Positions 25,161 to 33,274 of a stretch of DNA of 64,000 bases are shown here, one piece after another (position 1 is the first letter of the stretch; each line of letters begins with the position of its first letter). Source of the stretch: Thiothrix sp. Its GTDB lineage: Bacteria > Pseudomonadota > Gammaproteobacteria > Thiotrichales > Thiotrichaceae. A program made the position numbers and the translations under genes. The stretch spans positions 117,232 to 181,231 of the forward strand of contig NZ_JAQTLS010000004.1 of NCBI RefSeq assembly GCF_028714775.1, in the 5' to 3' direction. The notes under the pieces were generated by a model, which had not been told where the DNA came from, did not search any database, and saw only the letters and a program-made list of their open reading frames with translations.

Positions 25161-25661
25161 CTACGATTCGTTTTGACAATTTTCGACAAAATCGGCAATG
25201 AAATCATACTGCTCTTGCGTCTCAGGGATTGGGAAGCCGCGTGCGTCTGAAACCATCTGGATGGCGGTTTCCATGTCATACCCATCGCGTTTGAGGATGC
25301 ACCCCGCCAGCACGCCAGTGCGCCCAATCCCCGCACGGCAGTGGATGGTGATGTTTGCCCCCGCGAGCAATTCTGTGTGCAATTCCGCCACCAGTTGCCG
25401 GAATGCTGGCTCATCCGTGGGGTTTTGGCTGTCGGCAATCGGGAAGTGGGTAAAGTCCAGCGCCGCTGCTTGGCAAAGTTCGTCCTCTTGTTCCAGCCCA
25501 AACTGCTGCATCTCGCTGTCTTCCAGCAAGCATACCACCCTGTTGATACCGAGTTGCTGGAAAAATGCCACGGCTTCCGGCAGGTAGTTACCGTCCGGTT
25601 TCGGCATGATGCACAGCGTGCCTGCGCCAACGGGGGAAACTTCAAAAATCAGTGGTTTCAT
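25161..25661 (-). CDS. Dual-specificity/tyrosine phosphatase family protein
   Basis: About 166 residues from the ATG at 25661; the open frame upstream overlaps the LysR gene. The signature HCRAGIGRTGVLAGC (HCX5R) is intact. Upstream are the general-acid-region candidates TEP/FPIADSQNP, and GDP-like NRVVCLLEDSEM. It resembles bacterial phosphatases of the cyclin-dependent-kinase-inhibitor-3/DSP type. It lies 16 bases downstream of the LysR gene on the same strand and may be co-transcribed. Confidence 0.85.
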   Translation of the reverse strand: MKPLIFEVSPVGAGTLCIMPKPDGNYLPEAVAFFQQLGINRVVCLLEDSEMQQFGLEQEDELCQAAALDFTHFPIADSQNPTDEPAFRQLVAELHTELLAGANITIHCRAGIGRTGVLAGCILKRDGYDMETAIQMVSDARGFPIPETQEQYDFIADFVENCQNES

Positions 25662-25677
25662 GCGGGTAGTGTCGCAC

Positions 25678-26553
25678 TCAAATAGGGCTTTGTTCCAGCA
25701 GGAAGTCGACGAACGCCCGGTTTGCTCGTGACAGATAGCCATCACGCCGCCATGCGATGCACAAATCCAGCCACAAGGGTTGTTCAAATGGCAAGTCCAC
25801 CAGTTCCGGGTCTTCTTTCGTCACCATCGTCAGCAGTGTGGAAATGCCAAAACCCTGCTTGATGATCGACTTGATCAGCGGCAGCAGGTTGGTTTCAAAA
25901 CCAATATTTGGCGTAACGCCAGCCTCTTGCGCCAGCCGGTCGATGATTTTGCGGTGAAAATAGCCGGGACGGAACATTACCAGTTCTTCGCTGAAAAAGT
26001 CATGCAAACTGACGCAGTTTTGGGTGGTAAAGCGATGGTCTTGCGCCACGATCACGCGCATTTCTTCGCGCCGGAAGGTTTTGGCTTCCAGCTCTTCTGG
26101 GACGAAATCACGCACGATTACCGCCAAATCCAGTTCACCACCTTCCAGCATTTGTTGCAGTTGCCATGTGCCGCCTTCCACCACTTGCAGGCTCAGGTGT
26201 GGATGGCAGTGGCGGAACGCCATCAGGATTGGCGGGAAATAGTACGAACCCAACATCCCCGGTATCCCGACGCGCACCATGCCTTGCGTCAGCCCCTTGA
26301 GTTCCTGCATTTCCAGTTGCGCATCACTGACGGCTTGCAGGATGCGTTGCGCATGGGGCAGCAAGCGTGCGCCTTCATCGGTCAGCGTCACTTTGCGGTC
26401 GTGGCGATGGAACAGGGTCAAATCCAGTTCCGCCTCCAACTTACGGATGGCGACACTGACGGCAGGTTGGGCGACGTACAAGGCTTCCGCTGCACGGGTG
26501 AAGCTGCCCAGCCGGACGATTTCGTGGAAATAGCGCAGTTGTTTGAAATCCAT
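25678..26553 (-). CDS. LysR-family transcriptional regulator (YnfL-like by context)
   Basis: About 291 residues from the ATG at 26553 (MDFKQLRYFHEIVRLGSFTR); the extra 44 upstream codons are non-conserved. The winged helix is at residues 1-60 and a periplasmic-binding-like effector domain follows (VRVGIPGMLGSYYFPPILMA). It is divergent from an MFS exporter at 26656, the same arrangement as E. coli ynfL-ynfM, so it probably controls that transporter. An inverted repeat fitting a LysR box lies 11 bases upstream. Confidence 0.92.
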   Translation of the reverse strand: MDFKQLRYFHEIVRLGSFTRAAEALYVAQPAVSVAIRKLEAELDLTLFHRHDRKVTLTDEGARLLPHAQRILQAVSDAQLEMQELKGLTQGMVRVGIPGMLGSYYFPPILMAFRHCHPHLSLQVVEGGTWQLQQMLEGGELDLAVIVRDFVPEELEAKTFRREEMRVIVAQDHRFTTQNCVSLHDFFSEELVMFRPGYFHRKIIDRLAQEAGVTPNIGFETNLLPLIKSIIKQGFGISTLLTMVTKEDPELVDLPFEQPLWLDLCIAWRRDGYLSRANRAFVDFLLEQSPI

Positions 26554-26564
26554 ACCAGCCCCTA

Positions 26565-26585
26565 TCGGTAAACAAACGTTATCGA
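26565..26585. promoter_or_regulatory. Putative LysR operator in the divergent promoter region
   Basis: TCGGTAA-N7-TTATCGA is an imperfect inverted repeat compatible with the T-N11-A LysR consensus. It lies between the LysR gene and the MFS gene it probably controls. Confidence 0.5.
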
Positions 26586-26655
26586 AACCATTCCTACTAT
26601 ATATTTTATCAATTTCTGCGGTGCAATTATGCTGGAAGAAATTCAGGAGATTGCC

Positions 26656-27858
26656 ATGATTGAAGCCAATACCCGCGCTTTTCACCTCGCCACGTTAGCC
26701 CTGTGTCTTGGCTCGGCGATGATTTTCGCCAACTTGCATTTGGTGCAGGCGTTGTTGCCGACCTTTGCGCTGCAATTTCACCTGACGGAATTGCAGGCCA
26801 GTTGGAGTTTGACCATCGCGATTTTAATGTTGGGTTTGTCATTGCTGGTCTACGGCCCGCTATCGGATGCGATTGGGCGCAAACCGATCATGGTGGTGAC
26901 AATGGCGGGGGCGGTGTTGACCACGTTGGCGTTGTCGCAGGTGGAAAGTTATTCCACGTTGCTACTGTTGCGCGGCGTGCAGGGCTTTTTCCTCGGCGGT
27001 TTGCCCGCGATTGCGATTGCTTACATGGGCGATGAATTCAGCCGTAAAGCGGTGGCGTTGGCAGTGGGTGTGTATATCAGTGCCAACAGTTTGGGCGGGG
27101 TCAGTGGGCGGATAGTGGGTGGTTTCGTGGGGGAACATTTCGGTTGGGCGGCAGCCTTTGGGGTGATGGGGATGATCAGCGCGGTGTTGCTGGTGGTTTT
27201 CGTATTGCTGTTACCGCCTTCGCGCCATTTCCAGCCTAAGCCGCTGCATCCGGTGCATGTGCTGCAAGATTTGTGGGGGCATCTGCGTAACCCGGTGTTG
27301 CTGGCGGCGTGTTTGGTGGCGGGGGGAAATTTCATGATCTTCCTCAACCAGTACAGCTACATCACCTTTGTCTTGGCGGATGCGCCTTATTACTTGTCGC
27401 CGCACGCGCTGGGGATGTTGTTCCTGACTTATTTGGGTGGAACGGTGACGGCGGCGTTTTCTGGGCGGATCGCGCAACATTTGCCTGCGCCACTGGGGAT
27501 GGCGCTGGGTATCCTATTGCTCATGGGTGGGACGTTGCTGACGCTGATCCCCAATCTGTATGCAATTGTGTGGGGTTTTATGGTCAGCAGTTTCGGTTTC
27601 TTTTTTACCCATTCGTTGGCAAGCAGTTGGGTCAGCCACCATGCGTTGAAGGCGCGGGCGAGTGCTTCGTCGCTGTATTTGGTGTTTTATTACTCGGGGG
27701 CGAGTGCGGGTGGGATTTTGCTTGCGCCGTTCTGGCATTGGCAAGGTTGGCTGGGGGTGGTGGTAGGTTCCTTGCTGGTTTATTCGCTGACCTTGGTTTG
27801 CAGCTTGTGGTTATATCGTTGGCAATCCATCCCAGCCGTCAGCAAAGTTGGGGTATAA
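26656..27858 (+). CDS. MFS transporter, YnfM-like drug/metabolite exporter
   Basis: About 400 residues from the ATG at 26656, which has AGGAG six bases upstream; the ATG at 26629 is less well placed. There are twelve predicted membrane helices and the MFS motif A GPLSDAIGRKPIMVV. LLLLRGVQGFFLGGLPAIAIAYM resembles the AraJ/YnfM DHA1 exporters. The substrate is unknown. It is divergent from the LysR gene. Confidence 0.88.
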   Translation: MIEANTRAFHLATLALCLGSAMIFANLHLVQALLPTFALQFHLTELQASWSLTIAILMLGLSLLVYGPLSDAIGRKPIMVVTMAGAVLTTLALSQVESYSTLLLLRGVQGFFLGGLPAIAIAYMGDEFSRKAVALAVGVYISANSLGGVSGRIVGGFVGEHFGWAAAFGVMGMISAVLLVVFVLLLPPSRHFQPKPLHPVHVLQDLWGHLRNPVLLAACLVAGGNFMIFLNQYSYITFVLADAPYYLSPHALGMLFLTYLGGTVTAAFSGRIAQHLPAPLGMALGILLLMGGTLLTLIPNLYAIVWGFMVSSFGFFFTHSLASSWVSHHALKARASASSLYLVFYYSGASAGGILLAPFWHWQGWLGVVVGSLLVYSLTLVCSLWLYRWQSIPAVSKVGV

Positions 27859-27892
27859 TCTGTTGGTCTCCCCCTTTGCCACAGGTTATGCC

Positions 27893-28501
27893 ATGACTGA
27901 TGTACGCCCACCTTTGCAAACCCTCCATGAAGTTTTGCCCAACTCCTTTATCTTTGTGAAACACGATGCCATTCCGGGTTTCTTGTGTGACAACATGGTG
28001 GAACGTTTCGAGCTGAACATGGCTGACCAATACGCGGGGCGCTTGGGGCAAGACACGGGCTTGAACCAAAACATCAAGAAAACCACCGATATTTTCGTCA
28101 GTGGTGACGACAAGCCGCATTGGAAGGACGTGGATAATAACCTGCACCGTTCCTTGGCGCTGGCTTTGCGTGAATTCCGCGAAACCTACCCGTATTTCAA
28201 AGGGCCTTTCAAGGACATGGGTTACAACCTGCAACGTTATGAGACGGGCGAGTATTACCACTGGCATATCGACGGTGGCAGCCATCAGTTTGCCATGCGC
28301 CAATTGGTGGCCTTGTGGTATTTAAATGATGTGCCGGAAGAAGCGGGCGGGGCGACTGAGTTCCTGTTCCAAAATATCAAAGTGCAACCGAAAAAAGGGA
28401 CGCTGGTACTGTTCCCGCCGTTCTGGACGCACGAACACCGCGCTGGCGTCGTGACCTCCGGTGCGAAATACATCGCCACCACGTGGGTCGTGTTTGCATG
28501 A
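27893..28501 (+). CDS. 2OG-Fe(II) oxygenase (prolyl-4-hydroxylase-like)
   Basis: About 202 residues from the ATG at 27893 (MTDVRPPLQTLHEVLP). Iron ligands are visible in YYHWHIDGGSHQ (HxD) and WTHEHRAGVV (distal His), with the 2OG-binding Arg in HRAG. RYETGEYY precedes the HxD. Its stop overlaps the soxX start (ATGA), so it is translationally coupled to soxXA. A link to sulfur oxidation is inference; the substrate is unknown. Confidence 0.85.
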   Translation: MTDVRPPLQTLHEVLPNSFIFVKHDAIPGFLCDNMVERFELNMADQYAGRLGQDTGLNQNIKKTTDIFVSGDDKPHWKDVDNNLHRSLALALREFRETYPYFKGPFKDMGYNLQRYETGEYYHWHIDGGSHQFAMRQLVALWYLNDVPEEAGGATEFLFQNIKVQPKKGTLVLFPPFWTHEHRAGVVTSGAKYIATTWVVFA

Positions 28502-28968
28502 AAATAGTCATGGCTTTGCTGCCGCTAGTGTTTGCTTACTCATCTGTTGCTCTGTCTGCCGATGCAGGTACATTGCCGCCGCCAGAAAAGTATTGCCAGT
28601 GGGAGATGAGTAATTATTCCATTACCGCGCCGCTGTGTGGCCTGAAAGGTGACGCTGCCCGTGGCAAGTTGATCGTGTCAGATGGTCACAAGGGCAATTG
28701 TTTGGCGTGCCATCAGTTGCCGATTGATGGGGTGGAAGCCTACGGCACGATTGCCCCGCCACTGGCAGGCATCAGCAACCGCATGAATGAAGCGCAACTG
28801 CGTTTGCGGGTGGTCGATTCGCGTAACCTTAACCCGATGTCGATCATGCCCGGTTTTTACCGCGACCCCAAGCTGATCAATCGCCCCGCCAAAGCCTATG
28901 AGGGCAGGACATTCCTGCAAGCGCAGGAAGTGGAAGATGTCATCGCTTATCTGGTAACACTCAAATGA
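28498..28968 (+). CDS. soxX: Sulfur-oxidation c-type cytochrome SoxX
   Basis: A 156-residue protein with a signal peptide (MKIVMALLPLVFAYSSVALS/A). One haem site is GNCLACHQLP, and the distal Met loop is LNPMSIMPGFYR. GTIAPPLAGISNRMNEAQLR is typical SoxX. With SoxA it forms the periplasmic SoxAX complex that conjugates thiosulfate to SoxYZ. It is coupled by 4-base overlaps to the oxygenase upstream and soxA downstream. soxYZ and soxB are not in the window. Confidence 0.95.
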   Translation: MKIVMALLPLVFAYSSVALSADAGTLPPPEKYCQWEMSNYSITAPLCGLKGDAARGKLIVSDGHKGNCLACHQLPIDGVEAYGTIAPPLAGISNRMNEAQLRLRVVDSRNLNPMSIMPGFYRDPKLINRPAKAYEGRTFLQAQEVEDVIAYLVTLK

Positions 28969-29732
28969 GCAAGCAAATACCGGCAGTTTTGTTGTTAGTG
29001 GTGCTGCTGATCGGCAATGTGTGGGCGGATGGCAGTGCAAAGTCCGGCTATGAATTCATCAAAGCAGAAACACGGGCAATGCAGGATGATGACATGCAAA
29101 ATCCCGGCTTCATCGCGGTGGAAGAAGGGCGTGGCTTGTTTAACAAGTCACCCGCTTCAGGTAAATCCTGTGCCAGTTGCCACGGCGAGGCAGGCGAAAA
29201 GTTGGCGGCGAAAAACCTTGCGCGTTACCCGATTTACGACAAAGCCCAAGGCGGGATCGTGCGCTTGCAGGACAAAATCAAAACCTGCCGCGAAAAGCAG
29301 TCTGGCGAATCGGCGTTACTCGCCAACCATCACGAGCTGATTGCGCTGGAAACGTTTGTGCGCCATCTGGCTTTCGGCGAACCCGTCAATGTACAAACCG
29401 ACGGTGAGATGGCAGACGTGCTGAAAAAAGGGCAGGAAATGTACAATGTGCGTTACGGCCTGATTGATATGTCTTGTGCGCATTGCCACGACAGGTATCC
29501 GGGGCAAATGATCCGGGGGCAAAAGATCAGCCAAGGGCAGGGCAACGGTTTCCCTGCTTACCGGCTGGATATTGGTGAAATGACCAACCTCGACCAACGC
29601 ATCCAGCAATGCCTGACGCTGATGCGTGCCGAACCGTTTGACGCTGATTCCGAGGAAATCAAATTGCTGGGGGCTTACGTTATGTCGCGTTCCAATGGCT
29701 TGAAGATCGAAACGCCTGCTGTGCGTTACTGA
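28965..29732 (+). CDS. soxA: Sulfur-oxidation c-type cytochrome SoxA (di-haem)
   Basis: A 255-residue protein with a signal peptide (VLLLVVLLIGNVWA/D). Two haem motifs, CASCH and CAHCH, mark the di-haem form. The C-terminal Cys in QQCLTLMRAEPF matches the active-site cysteine that becomes a persulfide haem ligand. SoxA and SoxX together load thiosulfate onto SoxY. The gene ends convergent with a small minus-strand gene, overlapping 7 bases. Confidence 0.95.
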   Translation: MSKQIPAVLLLVVLLIGNVWADGSAKSGYEFIKAETRAMQDDDMQNPGFIAVEEGRGLFNKSPASGKSCASCHGEAGEKLAAKNLARYPIYDKAQGGIVRLQDKIKTCREKQSGESALLANHHELIALETFVRHLAFGEPVNVQTDGEMADVLKKGQEMYNVRYGLIDMSCAHCHDRYPGQMIRGQKISQGQGNGFPAYRLDIGEMTNLDQRIQQCLTLMRAEPFDADSEEIKLLGAYVMSRSNGLKIETPAVRY

Positions 29733-30046
29733 ACCAGTTCATGCCCGGTCATGTCGCCTTCGATATTCATGTGCACTTCGCGCACCTGCGGCATCCGTTT
29801 GAGGATATATGCCGCCATCAAGGTTCCGCTCTTCATATTACCATTGGTCAGTGCAGTTAGAATTTTGTCGGCTATAATCTGGCAACGCTGTTCTTGATCC
29901 GGTTTGTCTACCCACAAGCGGCTCATTTGATAGCCTTTATTCATGTCCTGATCGAGTTGGGTGAAAAAATCTTCGCCTTCTTCCAGCATAAATTGAGGTA
30001 CGTCAATATCGCGTGTGGTGTCGTTGATTTGAATCCGTAATTGCAT
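29726..30046 (-). CDS. Hypothetical small acidic protein
   Basis: A 106-residue protein from the ATG at 30046, with GAGAG just upstream; a GTG at 30049 is adjacent. No signal peptide or membrane segment. MQLRIQINDTTRDIDVPQFM suggests a beta start, followed by helices (EDFFTQLDQDMNKGYQ). The C-terminus VREVHMNIEGDMTGHEL looks like a ferredoxin-like beta strand. I do not recognise the family. It is convergent with soxA and divergent from the PKHD hydroxylase gene. Confidence 0.7.
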   Translation of the reverse strand: MQLRIQINDTTRDIDVPQFMLEEGEDFFTQLDQDMNKGYQMSRLWVDKPDQEQRCQIIADKILTALTNGNMKSGTLMAAYILKRMPQVREVHMNIEGDMTGHELVQ

Positions 30047-30123
30047 CACTCTCTACCTGTTTTGTACTCGCAGGCAGATTACCGGATTCTGCCCCTGAAC
30101 GGAACCAACAAGAGGAAACCATC

Positions 30124-30792
30124 ATGTTATTACTGATCAAGAATGTACTCGACCCACAACGTTTGCAGGAAGTGCGGGAATTACTGGCGACTGGCGAATT
30201 TGTTGATGGACGCTTTTCCGCCGGGGCAGAAGCTGCCAAGGTCAAAAACAACGAGGAACTTTCCCTCAATAGCCCTTTGCATCGCCGCCTCAATGCGATG
30301 GTGATGGGGCCGCTGGTGCAACATCCGCAATACCAAGCAGCCGTGCTGCCGCTGCGCGTGGCGACCGCGTTTTACGCCCGCTACAAACCCGGCATGACTT
30401 ACGGTTTCCACGTTGATGACCCGATTATGGGGCCGATGTCAGGGCGCTACCGCACCGATGTTTCGACGACCGTGTTCCTCAATGATGATTACGAAGGTGG
30501 GGAAATCGTCATCCGTACCACTTATGGCGAAGAAAAAATCCGCGCTAAGGCCGGTGATGCCGTGGTGTACGACTCCGGTAGCTGGCACAAAGTGGCGGAA
30601 GTGACCAAAGGTGAACGTTTGGTCGCGGTGACATGGGCGCAAAGTTTGGTCAAAGACCCGGCGCAACGCGAGCTGCTTTACCAATTGGCACAGGCGCGTG
30701 AAGGGGTTATGGAAAAGCTGTCACTCTCCGATGAGGCGGCAAGTATCAGCACGGTACACATCAACCTTTTGCGCATGTGGAGTGAAGTATAA
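30124..30792 (+). CDS. PKHD-type Fe(II)/2OG hydroxylase (YbiX/PiuC family)
   Basis: A 222-residue protein. The catalytic motif is GFHVDDPIMGP (HxD). The distal His and 2OG Arg are in SGSWHKVAEVTKGERLVAVTW. LRVATAFYARYKPGM and YRTDVSTTVFLNDDYEGGE are the family's core strands. PiuC/YbiX proteins often accompany TonB iron receptors, but none is here. Single gene with its own ribosome site (AGAGGAAA). Confidence 0.93.
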   Translation: MLLLIKNVLDPQRLQEVRELLATGEFVDGRFSAGAEAAKVKNNEELSLNSPLHRRLNAMVMGPLVQHPQYQAAVLPLRVATAFYARYKPGMTYGFHVDDPIMGPMSGRYRTDVSTTVFLNDDYEGGEIVIRTTYGEEKIRAKAGDAVVYDSGSWHKVAEVTKGERLVAVTWAQSLVKDPAQRELLYQLAQAREGVMEKLSLSDEAASISTVHINLLRMWSEV

Positions 30793-30916
30793 ATATCAGG
30801 GATAACCACTTGGCAGAGGAATCTATTTTTCTGTCGGAGATTTTCTTGAAAGAATGCCGCATTGGCGCGAGAACTAACAAATGGATTTTAGTAAGTAGTT
30901 TTAGAAGGAGTTTGTG

Positions 30917-31789
30917 ATGGCGCGGTTGGTAGTTAAAAGAACCCCGTGGTGGGTAGCGCACAAAAAACTAGTGATGGTGTGGCTGCCATTGGCAACCTTG
31001 CAAGCGGCAACGTTGACAGGGTTCGGCTATTTCTATCACAGGCTCGACAACTTGGAACAGCAGGCGGATGTCAGTAATTCCCGCTCTATGGTGGTTGCCG
31101 ATACGCCGGTGATGTTAGCGGCGACTGATATATCGGTGGCTACCCCTGTCCCTCCCGTGCCCTCTAGCCCCCCGGTTTCGGAAGCGGATGTGTCGGTGGC
31201 GAAGGAAGTGCTGCTTCAAGCTGCTACCTTGCTGCGCGATAAAACGCAGGAAGATAAAGTGGTGGAGGAAGACAAGATCGTGTTGGCATCCGTCAAACCA
31301 GAGCCTGCCCCGGTTGCCGTTAAGCCTGCTGATCCCCCCAAAGCCAAAGCTGAGGCTAAAGAGCAGCCTAAGGCGGAAAAAAAGAAGCCTGAGCCAGAGC
31401 CTGTTGTTAAAGAGAAAAAGCAGCCAGCCAATAGCGATGCGGATAAGACCGCTATTGCCAACCGCGAGGCGCTCCACAGAAGTGCTGCGGCGACTGCTAG
31501 CCCCTTAGTAATGCCCGAGGTGAAGCCTGCTTCTGCCGAAGGCGGTGTTTGGGTGTATCTCGGCGAGTTGCGTGGTTACGGTTGGTATGACCAGAAGCTG
31601 CATATCTCTCCCAGTAGCGGTTTGCCGGAAGTCGGTAGGACATATAAAACCCAGCATATTCAGGGGTTCTACGACGCACCGTATGGGAAGCAGCGGGATG
31701 GTGAATTCCATTTAGGGGAATCGGTGTACATACAGGAAGTACGGCGCGGGGCAAAGAATGATGTGTGGGCAAAAGTGTCAGGGCGGTAG
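30917..31789 (+). CDS. Membrane-anchored protein with Lys/Pro/Glu-rich linker and small C-terminal domain, unknown function
   Basis: About 290 residues; the ATG at 30917 has AGGAG six bases upstream. A membrane segment (VMVWLPLATLQAATLTGFGYFYH) near the N-terminus is followed by a periplasmic Val/Pro region. A charged low-complexity stretch of KPEP and AKAEAKE repeats comes next. The C-terminal 85 residues (VWVYLGELRGYGWYDQKLH...YIQEVRRGAKNDVWAKVSG) look like a small SH3-like beta domain. The layout resembles TonB-like or SPOR-like envelope tethers, but I do not recognise the family. Confidence 0.65.
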   Translation: MARLVVKRTPWWVAHKKLVMVWLPLATLQAATLTGFGYFYHRLDNLEQQADVSNSRSMVVADTPVMLAATDISVATPVPPVPSSPPVSEADVSVAKEVLLQAATLLRDKTQEDKVVEEDKIVLASVKPEPAPVAVKPADPPKAKAEAKEQPKAEKKKPEPEPVVKEKKQPANSDADKTAIANREALHRSAAATASPLVMPEVKPASAEGGVWVYLGELRGYGWYDQKLHISPSSGLPEVGRTYKTQHIQGFYDAPYGKQRDGEFHLGESVYIQEVRRGAKNDVWAKVSGR

Positions 31790-31812
31790 GCCGTTGATCT
31801 CGTGCCAATAAT

Positions 31813-31838
31813 AAAAAAGCCGCAGAAGCGGCTTTTTT
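31813..31838. terminator. Bidirectional terminator
   Basis: An 11-bp perfect stem AAAAAAGCCGC/GCGGCTTTTTT with AGAA loop, between convergent genes. Confidence 0.95.
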
Positions 31839-31856
31839 ATTGGAGCTAGGATCAGC

Positions 31857-32048
31857 TTATTTCCAGAAATTGGCTTCTTGGGAAGCGATTTCACGGACTT
31901 CAGCAGCCAGTTCTTGGTAACGTTCACGGTAAGTTTTCCACTCACCAACGTAATATTCTTCAGCGTCAAACGCGCCAGATTGCTCGTGTGCAATGAATTT
32001 CTTCTGCATTTCAAGCATTTCGCTGATCAGCTCTTGCTTTTTGCTCAT
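31857..32048 (-). CDS. Small helical protein, unknown function
   Basis: A 63-residue, almost entirely helical charged protein (MSKKQELISEMLEMQKKFIA...) with C-terminal ASQEANFWK. No signal peptide, no Cys. It lies downstream of the DsrC-like gene on the same strand but behind a terminator-like hairpin at 32104. I do not recognise the family. Confidence 0.65.
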   Translation of the reverse strand: MSKKQELISEMLEMQKKFIAHEQSGAFDAEEYYVGEWKTYRERYQELAAEVREIASQEANFWK

Positions 32049-32103
32049 GTCCGATGCCTCTCGTAAAATAACCAGTTTCTGTGGTCAGGATAAACGGATA
32101 CTA

Positions 32104-32125
32104 AAAAGGGGGGAATACCCCCTTT
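32104..32125 (-). terminator. Terminator after the DsrC-like gene
   Basis: On the minus strand AAAGGGGG-TATT-CCCCCCTTTTT forms an 8-bp G/C stem ending in T residues, 11 bases past the stop codon. Confidence 0.8.
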
Positions 32126-32135
32126 CGGGTAGAAA

Positions 32136-32480
32136 TCAATAGCCGCCTTTGCGGTTAGTGGCTGGTAGGCCAGCAACTTTCAAGCCTTGCTTGCTCGGTG
32201 CGCGTGGGAACAGGGTGTACATGTCTTTACTGGACAGCTTTTTGTCGCCCCACTTTTCAGTCATCGCTTTCTGGATGATGCGTTCCATTGGCTGGTTGCC
32301 ACCATTGTTGATGTACTGGTCACGCAGGTAGTTGATGACATCCCAATGACGCTCAGTCAACTCGCCGAGACCTTCTTCAGTGGCGATAACCTTCGCAACT
32401 TCTTCGTTCCAATCATTTAGGTCTACCAAGTAGCCCGCTTCGGTGGTTTCGATGGTTGTGCCGTTTACTTCGTAAGCCAT
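32136..32480 (-). CDS. DsrC/TusE-family protein lacking both conserved cysteines (RspA-like)
   Basis: About 114 residues from the ATG at 32480. It has the DsrC fold sequence (YLVDLNDWNEEVAKVIATEE, LTERHWDVINYLRDQY, MYTLFPRAPSKQGLKVAGLP). DsrC ends in GLPKPTGCV with an invariant Cys and a second Cys about 11 residues earlier; this protein instead ends LPATNRKGGY and contains no Cys. It therefore cannot carry sulfur. Cys-less DsrC paralogues are known as RspA and are suspected to be regulators. It is about 2.2 kb from dsrA on the opposite strand. Confidence 0.88.
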   Translation of the reverse strand: MAYEVNGTTIETTEAGYLVDLNDWNEEVAKVIATEEGLGELTERHWDVINYLRDQYINNGGNQPMERIIQKAMTEKWGDKKLSSKDMYTLFPRAPSKQGLKVAGLPATNRKGGY

Positions 32481-32580
32481 GTTTTGTTCCTCATGCATTC
32501 GATGAAATTCTTGACCGCAAAATTATACGAAAAAGCGCTACACCTCCCATTCCTCAAAAGGGATAGGGGCAGTGGGGCGA

Positions 32581-33270
32581 CTATTCCGTGGGTTTCAGTG
32601 TTTTGATGCCTTTGTGCGGCATAAACAAGCCGCAGCCGAATTTACGCCCACCGCCCAAGCCATACTGTTGCAGCCCTACCGACGGGTCGTTATCCAGATC
32701 GGCAATCATCAGGTGGCGGGTGTGTTGTGTGCCTTGGGGGGTGTGCAAGGTATGGCTTTTGCCGCACAGCATTTTTTTTACCTTGAAGTCGGTGATGCGC
32801 TTCATTTCATCGACCATGCGCCGCAGGAAGCTGTTTTCGTCTTCTTCGGCACTGGATAAAACATAGCGGGCAAAGATCACCGAAGTATGGGTAAGCGGCT
32901 TTTCTTTCATATCGCGTAAGCTGACTGCGTAGCCGCCGACATCCAGCGTTTTACCAGTGAGCGCTTGTGTTGCTGCTATCCGGTTTTTCGGAATGCGCAA
33001 AAACAGGCGGGTGCGGCGTGAGGGCAGCAAAAACTGGTTGTTGGGGTCGTCCGGGCGTTCCCAGCCATTGCCGCTTTCCGCCACATGGATGGGGTGCACG
33101 CCAGCAACCACTTCCTCCGCAAACCACGGCAGGGCTTGCTGCACGGCTTGTGACAAATCCCACGCATGATCCAGTGGCAATTGCTTGCATTGGATGGCAA
33201 AACTCACATCCAGCACATCATCCGGTGCGATATAGGGTAGGGTCTTGTCTTCGTCTTCCTGCCAGAACAT
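32581..33270 (-). CDS. Cas6/Cmx6-like RAMP-family protein without a CRISPR array
   Basis: About 229 residues from the ATG at 33270, which has an AGGT ribosome site; the 29 upstream codons overlap the neighbouring gene. The segments VLDVSFAIQCKQLPLDHAWD, ESGNGWERPDDPNNQFLLPS, RRTRLFLRIPKNRI and KMLCGKSHTLHTPQGTQHTR fit what I recall of the Cas6/Cmx6 family. The C-terminal glycine-rich loop GLGGGRKFGCGLFMPHKG is the RAMP signature. No repeats or other cas genes are in the window. It is the third gene after a TauD-like gene and a 65-residue ORF. Its target RNA is unknown. Confidence 0.75.
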   Translation of the reverse strand: MFWQEDEDKTLPYIAPDDVLDVSFAIQCKQLPLDHAWDLSQAVQQALPWFAEEVVAGVHPIHVAESGNGWERPDDPNNQFLLPSRRTRLFLRIPKNRIAATQALTGKTLDVGGYAVSLRDMKEKPLTHTSVIFARYVLSSAEEDENSFLRRMVDEMKRITDFKVKKMLCGKSHTLHTPQGTQHTRHLMIADLDNDPSVGLQQYGLGGGRKFGCGLFMPHKGIKTLKPTE

Positions 33271-33274
33271 GGGT

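Noticed and set aside
25780-26571. A 263-codon plus-strand frame inside the LysR gene
   Set aside because: It is a shadow of the LysR gene, whose helix-turn-helix and effector domains are clear.
32581-33270. A CRISPR locus near the Cas6-like gene
   Set aside because: I looked for regularly spaced direct repeats on both sides and saw none, and no other cas gene is present.
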